NCBI GenBank assembly: GCA_013298565.1
Contig: JAAFIC010000005.1
Span: forward strand, 20,494-84,493
Direction: 5' to 3'
Source of the DNA: Alphaproteobacteria bacterium
GTDB taxonomy: Bacteria > Pseudomonadota > Alphaproteobacteria > Elsterales > Elsteraceae
Length of the DNA stretch: 64,000 nucleotides
The translations under genes were made by a program, and so were the position numbers. A model generated the notes under the pieces. It ran no database searches, was not told the DNA's origin, and saw nothing but the letters and a program-made list of their open reading frames with translations. Shown in pieces: positions 46,239-53,499 of this stretch; position 1 is the stretch's first letter; every line of letters begins with the position of its first letter.

Positions 46239-47240
46239 TTAGCTGATAGGGCAGGTGTTGTTATTCGCGCGATAATCAATCACTTTGATTTTCCCAGCGA
46301 CGATCTCGGCGCGAATTTCCTTGATCTTCTTTTCCATGTCGGCGGTTACGAGCTTGCGATTGTTATCATCCAGCGCCCAATCTACACCGTTTTCCTTCAA
46401 ACCGAGCGAAATCGTGCCGGGCTTCCAGGTGCCCTTTTTCGCATCGCTGAAGGTATTGTAGACGGCGTTATCGACGCGCTTCAGCATCGAGGTCAGCACG
46501 GTGCCGGGCTGAACGTGATTCTGATTGCTATCGACGCCGACTGCCAGCTTGCCCTTATCTTTCGCCGCCTGCATCACACCGATGCCGGTGCCGCCTGCCG
46601 CCGCGAAGACTACATCCACGCCCCGGTCAAACTGCGAAATGGCAAGCTCGGAGCCTTTGGCGGGGTCACGCCACGCCGTCGGCGTCGTGCCGGTCATATT
46701 GGCGATGTAATCGGCCTTCGGGTTGATGTATTTCGCCCCTTGAGCATAGCCACAGCCAAAGGCGCGGATCAGCGGAATATCCATCCCGCCAATAAAACCG
46801 ACCTTGCCGGTTTTCGAGGCAAGGGCTGCCAGTGCGCCGACCAGGAACGAGCCTTCTTCTTCCTTGAAGATGATCGACTGCGCGTTGGGCGCATTTACCA
46901 CCGAATCGATGATAACAAACTTGACGTTCGGATATTGCGGCGCAACCTTTTCAACGGCTGACTGCTGGGCAAACCCGACCGAAACAATCACGCTCACGCC
47001 GCGCCGGGCGAGATTATTCAGCGCCTGCTCACGTTGGTTTTCGTTGGTGATTTCAAACTCCCGGTAGGCGATGCCGGTTTCTTTTTTGAACCGTTCGGCC
47101 CCGGCATAAGCCGCTTCATTGAAGCTCTTATCGAATTTACCGCCCATATCGAACACGATGGCGGGGGTAAAATCTTGCGCGAGCGCTGTTGCGCCCATCA
47201 GGCTGGCGATCATCCCGGCTGCAAAAGCCACACTCTTCAT
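46239..47240 (-). CDS. BmpA/Med-family nucleoside-binding protein
   Basis: Periplasmic binding protein (333 residues) of the BMP family, which in characterised cases binds nucleosides. The signal peptide is MKSVAFAAGMIASLMGATALAQ. Mature motifs: AIVFDMGGKFDKSFNEAAYAGAERF, VGFAQQSAVEKVAPQYPNVKFVIIDS, IIFKEEEGSFLVGALAALASKTGKVGFIGGMDIPLIRAFGCGYAQGAK, and VVFAAAGGTGIGVMQAAKD. Start chosen at ATG 47238-47240; a GTG three codons upstream has better spacing from GAAAGGG and is an equal candidate. First gene of the nucleoside cluster. Confidence 0.92.
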   Translation of the reverse strand: MKSVAFAAGMIASLMGATALAQDFTPAIVFDMGGKFDKSFNEAAYAGAERFKKETGIAYREFEITNENQREQALNNLARRGVSVIVSVGFAQQSAVEKVAPQYPNVKFVIIDSVVNAPNAQSIIFKEEEGSFLVGALAALASKTGKVGFIGGMDIPLIRAFGCGYAQGAKYINPKADYIANMTGTTPTAWRDPAKGSELAISQFDRGVDVVFAAAGGTGIGVMQAAKDKGKLAVGVDSNQNHVQPGTVLTSMLKRVDNAVYNTFSDAKKGTWKPGTISLGLKENGVDWALDDNNRKLVTADMEKKIKEIRAEIVAGKIKVIDYRANNNTCPIS

Positions 47241-47307
47241 ACGGGTCACGGTCACATCCCTTTCGTTTGAAGCCCTAAACATTAGCCTGTTCAGCATTTA
47301 TTGTTCT

Positions 47308-47472
47308 GAGAGCCTGTTTGAAAATGTCGGACGGGTCGATCCTGCGGGTCTTTTTACGCCCTGCTGCGTCGCCAATCTTGCAGATAGTCTCGATATCTGC
47401 TGCGCTTGGCTCCTATCAGGTCCCAAAAATCCCTCGTAGTCTCTCAGCCGCCGAATTTCCAAACAGCCTCTG
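47308..47472. mobile_element. MITE-like element with imperfect terminal inverted repeats, no transposase
   Basis: In the 385-base gap between the divergent binding-protein and HAD genes. The left end GAGAGCCTGTTTGAAAATG (from 47308) and the reverse complement of the right end (AGAGGCTGTTTGGAAATTC, ending about 47472) match over about 18 bases with a few differences. An internal hairpin GCAGATA(47380-47386)/TATCTGC(47394-47400) is present. The 165-bp span encodes no transposase; a 64-codon frame on the minus strand looks accidental. The rest of the gap (47473-47625) shows only the HAD ribosome site GAGGGGG. Confidence 0.55.
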
Positions 47473-47625
47473 ACACCAGCGCGCTGGTCCAATTAATCAA
47501 CTATGGCAAGACCGGGTTCGGGTTGCACGCGGATTCTTTGCGGAATTTTTTGCTTTCGTATAGAGACAAAAACGAAGCACCAGTATTTTTTAAGCCAGAT
47601 AAGTTTAACGGAAGAGGGGGCGCTT

Positions 47626-48285
47626 GTGTCGTCAATCCGCGCTTTGTTATTCGATATGGATGGAACTTTGACGGCAACCGATCCGCTGCACGCGGATGTT
47701 TTTGCGCGAGTTTTGGCCCCGCACGGCTTTACCGTAGATCATGCTTTTTATGCCGAGCGGATTGCGGGACGCACGAACCGGCTGATTTTCCAGAGTTTAT
47801 TCCCCGGTCTCAGTGATGTTGAGGCCGATAGCATGAGTGCCGCGAAGGAAGCGGCGTTTCGCGCTGCCCACCCGGCGCTCGACCCTTTGCCGGGGTTGTT
47901 GGACTTTATCGCCGCCGCCCGTGCCGTCGGCCTGCGCCTCGCCCTGGTCACGAACGCCCCCCGCGCCAATGCCGATCATGTCTTGGCGGCCCTTGGCATC
48001 ACCGAACATTTCACCGAAATCGTCACCGTCGATGCGGTGGCGCGCGGCAAACCCCACCCCGACCCGTATCAAGAGGCCCTGCGCCGCTTCGGCTTAACCC
48101 CTCTTCAGGCTATTGCTTTCGAGGATAGCCCAACGGGATTGCAGGCCGCGCTGGCAGCGGGGTTGGCAACGGTAGGGCTGGCGACCAGCCTGTCGCCCGA
48201 GACCTTAAAATCTTATGGCGCGCGGTGGGCCGCCCCAGATTACCTGAGCCTCTCGCTTCCGGCCCTTCTGGCCGAGGTTGCATAG
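47626..48285 (+). CDS. HAD-superfamily phosphatase (beta-phosphoglucomutase-like)
   Basis: 219 residues. HAD motif I FDMDGTLTATDPLHADVF (nucleophile Asp and acid Asp), motif II LVTNAPR, motif III with the Lys in ARGKPHPDPYQEAL, and motif IV AFEDSPTGLQAALAAG. The helical cap with FYAERIAGRTNRLIFQSLFP and the DGTL...D-x-x-H pattern place it in the beta-phosphoglucomutase/phosphatase subgroup; substrate unknown. GTG at 47626 is chosen because GGAAGAGGGGG lies 5-10 bases upstream and the fold begins right there; the frame upstream crosses non-conserved DNA. Confidence 0.85.
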   Translation: MSSIRALLFDMDGTLTATDPLHADVFARVLAPHGFTVDHAFYAERIAGRTNRLIFQSLFPGLSDVEADSMSAAKEAAFRAAHPALDPLPGLLDFIAAARAVGLRLALVTNAPRANADHVLAALGITEHFTEIVTVDAVARGKPHPDPYQEALRRFGLTPLQAIAFEDSPTGLQAALAAGLATVGLATSLSPETLKSYGARWAAPDYLSLSLPALLAEVA

Positions 48286-48294
48286 GGTTGATCC

Positions 48295-49002
48295 CTACAC
48301 TTCCGAAATCCAACGGTAGCCGAAGCCAGGGTAGTTATGAATGGCGCCGAACTGCGGGTCGGCTTCTTTGAATTTCTGGCGGATACGCTTCACCATCGCG
48401 CGCACATTGGCGCGGTAGCCATCGGTGCCGGTTCCGGCAATGAAGCCAATGCCTTTGACCGTATCGTAAATATCGCGGTAGCTGGCATCTTGCCCGGCCC
48501 GGTCCACCAGCAACTGCACGACACGAAACTCCGACAGCGTAAGATCGACCCTGCGACCGCGCCACTCGATGCGGGCGGCGGCTCCGTCGAGCGTTAACAG
48601 GCCGACGGGGCGCAGCGTGGTGGTTTGCACCGTGATGGTTTTTAGCGTGGCGCTTTCCTGCGGGCGGCCTGCTATAGCACCCATTGCGCGCAACGATTGG
48701 GACAAAGCGTCGCTATCGCTTTTTCCACCAGGTACCAGCAGCATCGGTGTTTCGGGGCTGGCGGCTTGAAGATCAGCCAAATCCATCGAGGAGACCGAGG
48801 TACTGTCGATCACCATGAGGGCAAACTCCGAGGCTTCGGCCTCCCCCGACAGCAACGGCGCAACGGCATAACCGGCGTCCGTGAGGGCTGTTGCCCAGGC
48901 CATGCCTTGATCCGGCCCGTCGCAGAGCATGACCACGCGGGGCGGTGCGCTGGAGTGAGTTGACTTAAGGGTTTCAGCGGCGGCGGCTTGAGCGAGAGGC
49001 AT
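48295..49002 (-). CDS. winged-helix response regulator-like protein with degenerate receiver domain
   Basis: 235 residues. Residues about 20-125 look like a receiver fold (RVVMLCDGPDQGMAWATALTDAGYAV, FALMVIDSTSVSS, MLLVPGG). It lacks the double acidic cluster and a clear T/S and K in the expected places, although one Asp (LMVID) is at the phosphosite strand. The C-terminal OmpR/PhoB-type winged helix is clear: VDLTLSEFRVVQLLVDRAGQDASYRDIYDTVKG and YRANVRAMVKRIRQKFKEADPQFGAIHNYPGFGYRW. The ATG at 49000-49002 (MPLAQ) has AGGAG seven bases upstream. No kinase lies adjacent. Confidence 0.78.
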   Translation of the reverse strand: MPLAQAAAAETLKSTHSSAPPRVVMLCDGPDQGMAWATALTDAGYAVAPLLSGEAEASEFALMVIDSTSVSSMDLADLQAASPETPMLLVPGGKSDSDALSQSLRAMGAIAGRPQESATLKTITVQTTTLRPVGLLTLDGAAARIEWRGRRVDLTLSEFRVVQLLVDRAGQDASYRDIYDTVKGIGFIAGTGTDGYRANVRAMVKRIRQKFKEADPQFGAIHNYPGFGYRWISEV

Positions 49003-49236
49003 TTTTATCTCCTGCATTCCAACTCTCGGGCAAGAAAATATCGAGTCGAATTTATATAGTCACAGTTTGAGACTTCGATCAAGGGCTTCTGAAACCAACC
49101 CGTCACAGCACTGAATGTTGATTGAATTAGGCTCGATTATCGGCGTATTTTACTGAAATATGAACGAAGCTGTCTCTTGCCTCGCCCCAACAATGGCTTA
49201 AATACCGGAGGCAATAGGCATCAACGGTTGAGAAGT

Positions 49237-50805
49237 ATGCTCCAGATCGTGTGGTTTAAGCGCGACCTGCGCGTTCACAATCATCGCCCTTTGGTTGAAG
49301 CCGCTGCCGCTGGGCCGGTTTTGCCGCTGTATATTCTTGAACCCGGCCTGTGGCAGCAATCCGACATGTCGGCCCGGCATTGGCGCGTTTTGCGCCCGTG
49401 TTTGGAGGCGCTGAACGCCGATCTTGCCGCCCTCGGGCAGGGTTTGATCGTGCGGGAGGGCGAGGCCGTGCCGGTCTTGGCGGCGCTAAAAGCGCGCCTC
49501 GGCCCCATCGCTATCTGGAGCCACGAGGAAACGGGCAATCTTTGGACCTACGGGCGCGACCGGGCGGTTCTGGCCTGGTGCCGCGCGGAAGGCGTGATCT
49601 GGCGGGAAATTCCGCAAACCGGCGTCGTGCGGCGCTTGCGCGCGCGGACGGGCTGGGCCGAAGGGTGGGATCGGCGCATGTCCGAACCCCTGGTGCCGCC
49701 ACCGCGTGGGCTAACGCCGCTGCCCTTCGCAATTCCGTCCGATCCGCTTCCGCCAGTGTTGGGAGTCCTGATTGGTCCCGCTGATGGTGCAGGTGAGCCA
49801 CCGGGAGATCGGGCAATGGGCCTGCGTTTGCTGGAGAGTTTCGCCCACCGCCGCGCGATGCGCTATTCCAAGGGCCTATCGAGTCCGCTAACGGCTCCGC
49901 AAGCCTGCTCCCGCCTTAGCCCGGCGCTCGCACTTGGCACCCTATCAATCGCCGAGGTGGTGCAGCGCTTGCGAAGCGCGCAAAGCCTGTGGCGCGAGGC
50001 CGACCTGTGGCAGACCGATCCGGCCCCCCCTGCTCAGCGGCGGGCAGCGATTGGCGGTCTGAAAGGCTGCCTCAGCCGTTTGGCCTGGCACTGCCACTTT
50101 ATTCAGAAGCTCGAAGATCAGCCGACCATCGAAATCACCTGCCTACATCCGGCGTTCGAGGGGTTGCGCGGCACCGATCCGGCCCGCGTTGCTGCGTGGG
50201 CCAAGGGGGAAACCGGCATTCCGTTTATTGATGCCTGTATGCGCGCCCTTGTTGCGACCGGCTGGATCAATTTTCGGATGCGGGCGATGCTCTGCTCGTT
50301 CGCCGCCTATCAGCTTTGGCAGGATTGGCGGGCGCCTGCCCACCATCTCGCCCGCAGTTTTATTGATTATGAACCCGGCATTCATTACCCGCAGGTGCAA
50401 ATGCAGTCCGGTACGACGGGCATCAATACCTTGCGGATTTATAACCCGGTCAAACAGGGGCTAGATCACGATCCCGAAGGCGTGTTTCTGCGGAAATGGC
50501 TGCCGGAATTGGCGGGGGTGCCGACACCGCTGCTGCACGAACCGTGGAAGGCGGAAACGCCGTTGCTGAAAGCGGCGGGCGTACGGCTCGATAGCACCTA
50601 TCCGCGCCCAATTGTCGATCCTGAAGCGGCAGCCCGCTTTGCGCGAGAAACCCTCTGGGCCGTTCGGCGCGGTGGGGCGTTTCGTAAGGTGGCGGCGGAG
50701 GTCGTCGAAAAACACGGTAGCCGCAAGGGAAAATCTGCGCCCGTGCGGGAGACGGCGCGCTGGGTTGCGCCCGACACACGGCAGGCTAATTTATTCGAGG
50801 ATTAG
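49237..50805 (+). CDS. cryptochrome/deoxyribodipyrimidine photolyase family protein
   Basis: 522-residue FAD-dependent photolyase homologue. The N-terminal alpha/beta photolyase domain begins LQIVWFKRDLRVHNHRPL. The C-terminal FAD domain includes RYSKGLSSPLTAPQACSRLSPALALGTLS, the GIPFIDACMRALVATGWINFRMRAMLCSFAAYQLWQDWR core and DYEPGIHYPQVQMQSGTTGINTLRIYNPVKQG. The FAD-domain sequence is closer to the bacterial cryptochrome-like photolyases of about 500 residues than to E. coli PhrB, so lesion specificity is open. Start at 49237 (MLQIVWF). The TAG stop is part of palindrome D. Confidence 0.88.
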   Translation: MLQIVWFKRDLRVHNHRPLVEAAAAGPVLPLYILEPGLWQQSDMSARHWRVLRPCLEALNADLAALGQGLIVREGEAVPVLAALKARLGPIAIWSHEETGNLWTYGRDRAVLAWCRAEGVIWREIPQTGVVRRLRARTGWAEGWDRRMSEPLVPPPRGLTPLPFAIPSDPLPPVLGVLIGPADGAGEPPGDRAMGLRLLESFAHRRAMRYSKGLSSPLTAPQACSRLSPALALGTLSIAEVVQRLRSAQSLWREADLWQTDPAPPAQRRAAIGGLKGCLSRLAWHCHFIQKLEDQPTIEITCLHPAFEGLRGTDPARVAAWAKGETGIPFIDACMRALVATGWINFRMRAMLCSFAAYQLWQDWRAPAHHLARSFIDYEPGIHYPQVQMQSGTTGINTLRIYNPVKQGLDHDPEGVFLRKWLPELAGVPTPLLHEPWKAETPLLKAAGVRLDSTYPRPIVDPEAAARFARETLWAVRRGGAFRKVAAEVVEKHGSRKGKSAPVRETARWVAPDTRQANLFED

Positions 50806-50837
50806 AGCCGCGTCCGATTAATCGCACGCAGCTCTAA
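50802..50837. repeat. palindromic repeat element D forming the stop codons of both convergent genes
   Basis: TTAGAGCCGCGT (50802-50813), loop CCGATTAATCGC, ACGCAGCTCTAA (50826-50837): a 12-bp stem with a single mismatch. TAG at 50803-50805 ends the photolyase gene, and the complementary TAG at 50836-50834 ends the GNAT gene on the other strand. The edges match those of elements A, B and C. Confidence 0.88.
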
Positions 50838-51382
50838 TTGGTTGTTTTGTTAAGCAAATACGTCGTCGCGGGTGATTCCACCCGCTCGGGATTTGCTCTA
50901 CCCCCCCTCTCCGGCGCTTCAAACGTCAGATATGGCCCCTGCGGGCTTTCACCGCCGCCAATCACTTCCCAGCCGCGCGCGGTGTAAAACCGCCGGGCAA
51001 GATGATTGCGGGTCAAACATTTCAGCGTCATCCGCCCTGGGGTAATGCCAATCACATGGGCCAGCAGCGCTCGGCCCACTCCCCGCCCTTGGGCATAGCC
51101 CGCGATATAGAGCGCGTGCAGAAAAGCGCTCGGCACATACACAGAAGCGAACCCGAGCAGAGCCTTGCCGCCCTCTGCGACCCAAATCATCTCGCCCTGA
51201 GTATCGCGGTAAAAATCTTCAAGCTGAAAAGTCTTAGCGGGCAACCAGGTAAAGGTTTTGCGCCGTGTTCTTAAATAAAGCGCAGCCAGAGCCGCGAAAT
51301 CTCGCAACTCCGCCCGCCGAATACGAAGATTGAGGCGCGAAATTTTGCCGTCAGCAGAAGGAGATATTCTGCCTTGAGACAA
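50834..51382 (-). CDS. GNAT-family acetyltransferase
   Basis: 182 residues, N-acyltransferase fold. RIRRAELRDFAALAALYLRTR opens the domain; FLHALYIAGYAQGRGVGRALLAHV carries the acetyl-CoA-binding R/Q-G-x-G-R motif, followed by LKCLTRNHLARRFYTARGWEVIGGG. Acceptor substrate unknown. The best start is the TTG at 51382, directly after the stop of the 63-residue gene upstream; an internal start near RIRRAELRD cannot be excluded. The last codon before TAG is supplied next to palindrome D. Confidence 0.8.
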   Translation of the reverse strand: MSQGRISPSADGKISRLNLRIRRAELRDFAALAALYLRTRRKTFTWLPAKTFQLEDFYRDTQGEMIWVAEGGKALLGFASVYVPSAFLHALYIAGYAQGRGVGRALLAHVIGITPGRMTLKCLTRNHLARRFYTARGWEVIGGGESPQGPYLTFEAPERGGRANPERVESPATTYLLNKTTN

Positions 51383-51384
51383 GA

Positions 51385-51576
51385 TCAGCCCACGAAATTA
51401 CGGGAAAATTCGTCGGCAATTTGCTTTGATGCAAAATTGAATTCATAGGTTGTCGATGCGGGGGATACATCGACGCGGCTAACATATTCGGCATCCCGGA
51501 TTTCGAGCCATTCGCCCAGGGTGGTTTCGTCTGCGGTTGCTTCGGGAACACGTACCAGAAAGGGAAAGTCCGTCAT
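51385..51576 (-). CDS. 63-residue hypothetical protein in operon with the GNAT gene
   Basis: MTDFPFLVRVPEATADETTL, then GEWLEIRDAEYVSRVDVSPASTTYEFNFASKQIADEF: an acidic small protein with predicted mixed beta/alpha structure, not recognised. An AGGAGGC ribosome site lies close upstream of the ATG, so it is very likely translated. Its stop is 2 bases before the GNAT start. It lacks a ribbon-helix-helix motif, so it is not an obvious DUF1778-type partner of a GNAT toxin. The 118 bases upstream (51577-51694) are non-coding and relatively AT-rich. Confidence 0.6.
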   Translation of the reverse strand: MTDFPFLVRVPEATADETTLGEWLEIRDAEYVSRVDVSPASTTYEFNFASKQIADEFSRNFVG

Positions 51577-51694
51577 GCCAGCCTCCTAATCAATCAGCCC
51601 AAATCAAGCGGTCTGCGGCTCAGTTTAGGCTACCGCCCTTACCACACTTACAATATATCGTCGCATAGATGGATTACCGAACGGTAAATTCGAG

Positions 51695-52471
51695 TCAAGA
51701 AAATAGAATTAAATCAGGTAGCGCTAATTCTGCCTCAAACAATTTTTGCGTGATAAAATGCTGAGGATGCTTTAGTATATCGCGGGATAATCCTTGTTCC
51801 ACACTCTTTCCCTCGGCCATCACCATCATGCGGTCCGCCACGGCGCGCACGGCAGCAAGATTATGGGATATCAGCAGAAGCGCTAACTTATGCCGCGTGC
51901 GAAGCTCGCCCAACAAGGCTAAAATCTGCGCCTGAACGGAAAGATCGAGGGCTGACGTTGGCTCATCGGCGATCAGCAGGCGGGGGCGCGGCATGAGCGC
52001 TCGCGCTAACGCTAACCGCTGCCGCTGCCCGCCAGAAAATTGATGCGGATAGCGCTCTGCCACGTCCGCCGGTAGGCCAACTTCGCTCAAGAGTTCAGCC
52101 AAGCGCGCGAGGCGGGCGGCGGGGGATAGCGGGCTGTGATGCAGTGGCTCTAGCAGGCTCCAGCCGATTTTGCGGCGCGGGTTGAACGAGCCGTAGGGGT
52201 CTTGAAACACCATCTGCACGCGCACCGTGTCGGGTGGCATTGGCCCCCACAGTATGCTCCCGGCGCTCGGCTGGTCTAACCCAGCAATGAGACGGGCAAG
52301 GGTCGATTTACCGCAACCGCTTTCCCCGACAATCGCCAAACACTCGCCGTCGGCAAGGGTGAACGAAATGTCCGATACGGCGGCAAAGCTGGGAGGCGCG
52401 CCGAACAGAGTGCGCTGGGGCAATGGGTAGAGGCGGCTCACGCCGCGCACATCGAGCACGGGTACGCTCAT
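51695..52471 (-). CDS. dipeptide/oligopeptide ABC transporter ATP-binding protein (DppF-type)
   Basis: 258 residues, one ABC cassette: Walker A GESGCGKST, Q-loop MVFQDPYGSFNPRR (characteristic of the DppF/OppF group), signature FSGGQRQRLALARAL, Walker B LLIADEPTSALD and the switch His LLISHNLAAVRAVAD. It lacks the long C-terminal oligopeptide-transporter extension with the Cys motif found in its partner. Overlaps the DppD-type gene by ATGA. Last gene of the peptide-uptake operon. Confidence 0.92.
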   Translation of the reverse strand: MSVPVLDVRGVSRLYPLPQRTLFGAPPSFAAVSDISFTLADGECLAIVGESGCGKSTLARLIAGLDQPSAGSILWGPMPPDTVRVQMVFQDPYGSFNPRRKIGWSLLEPLHHSPLSPAARLARLAELLSEVGLPADVAERYPHQFSGGQRQRLALARALMPRPRLLIADEPTSALDLSVQAQILALLGELRTRHKLALLLISHNLAAVRAVADRMMVMAEGKSVEQGLSRDILKHPQHFITQKLFEAELALPDLILFS

Positions 52472-53499
52472 TCTAAGCCCCCCGCCTGCTGGCAGGCTTG
52501 CAAATTCCCCGCCTGCTGGCAGGCTTGCAAATTCCCCGCCTGCTGGCAGGCTTGCAAGCTCTCCGCCTGCCAGCAGGCAACGGTACGCGCCTTTAACGGG
52601 CGTAACGCTTGTGCCTCAGCACAAGGCCCTATGCTCCAGGCGCAGCGAGACGAAAAACGGCAGCCGGGGCCGCGTTCTTGCGGGGTGGGCAAGGTGCCGG
52701 GGATGGGGGTAAGCGCGCGGCCCAAGCGCGGCACGGCGGCCCGCAAACCGCGCAAATAGGGGTGCAGCGGTTGCTCTAGCAACGCCAGTGTCGGCCCGGT
52801 TTCCACCGCTTGCCCGGCGTAGAGCACCAGCAGCCGTTGCGTGATGTGAGCGACGACACCAAGATCATGGCTGACCAATAGCAGCCCTAGGCCGCGCGCC
52901 TCGGTAAGGTCGCGCAGCAGGGCCAAAATCTCCCGCTGAACGGTCGCGTCCAGCGCCGTCGTCGGCTCATCGGCGATTAAAAGATTGGGATTGCCGGAGA
53001 GCGCGACCGCCAACCCCACGCGCTGCCGCTGCCCACCAGACAGCGCGTGGGGATAGGCATTGATCTGCCTGTCGGGATCGGGCAGGCGCACTTGGGCCAG
53101 AAGCTCCAGAACCGCGCGGCGCAAGGCTGCCCCGCGCAAGCCCTGGTGCAAGGCAATCCCTTCACCGATTTGGTCGCCAATGGTCAGCATTGGGTGCAGC
53201 GCCGTCATTGGTTCTTGAAATACCATGCCGATGCGCCGCCCCCGGTAGGCACGGCGGGCTTCGGCAGAGCGCCTGAGCAGATCGACGCCATCAAAGCGAA
53301 TCGCCCCTTCGGCCCTCGCCCCCTCCGGCAACAGCCCGAGAATGGCCAGCGCCAGCAAGGTTTTGCCCGAGCCGCTTTCGCCGACGATACCCAAGCGCTC
53401 GCCCCGGTTCACGGCAAGGCTCACGTTCTCCAACACTGGCAGCGGTGCGCCCGTGCGACCAAGGGGCAGGGTGAGGGTGAGCCTGTCGATCTCCAGCAT
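52468..53499 (-). CDS. dipeptide/oligopeptide ABC transporter ATP-binding protein (DppD-type) with repeat-extended C-terminus
   Basis: 343 residues from ATG 53497-53499 (MLEIDRLTLTLPLG). Cassette motifs: GESGSGKT, MVFQEPMTALHPM, LSGGQRQRVGLAVAL, LLIADEPTTALD, LLVSHDLGVVAHI. The OppD/DppD-type C-terminal Cys region (GCRFSSRCAWSIGPC ... ACW) is present. After it, the protein ends with near-identical 9-residue repeats N-L-Q-A-C-Q-Q-A-G, encoded by the tandem repeat at 52480-52579, an addition not normal for the family. The upstream open frame is a shadow of the permease. Confidence 0.92.
   Translation of the reverse strand: MLEIDRLTLTLPLGRTGAPLPVLENVSLAVNRGERLGIVGESGSGKTLLALAILGLLPEGARAEGAIRFDGVDLLRRSAEARRAYRGRRIGMVFQEPMTALHPMLTIGDQIGEGIALHQGLRGAALRRAVLELLAQVRLPDPDRQINAYPHALSGGQRQRVGLAVALSGNPNLLIADEPTTALDATVQREILALLRDLTEARGLGLLLVSHDLGVVAHITQRLLVLYAGQAVETGPTLALLEQPLHPYLRGLRAAVPRLGRALTPIPGTLPTPQERGPGCRFSSRCAWSIGPCAEAQALRPLKARTVACWQAESLQACQQAGNLQACQQAGNLQACQQAGGLE
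52480..52579 (-). repeat. 27-bp tandem repeat (about 3.7 copies) in the 3' end of the DppD-type gene
   Basis: Plus-strand unit CCCCGCCTGCTGGCAGGCTT + GCAAATT: copies at 52480-52506, 52507-52533 and 52534-52560 (last two bases differ), then a partial copy 52561-52579. Each unit contains the short palindrome GCCTGC-TG-GCAGGC; in the partial copy the loop is inverted (CA). It is in frame (27 = 9 codons) and ends 9 bases before the gene's stop codon. Confidence 0.9.

Noticed and set aside
42452-47240. Ribose or galactose transporter
   Set aside because: The binding protein belongs to the BMP family and the neighbours are nucleoside enzymes, so nucleosides are the better substrate.
47298-47492. 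64-codon minus-strand frame within the MITE-like element
   Set aside because: Covers the terminal repeats themselves and resembles no transposase or known small protein.
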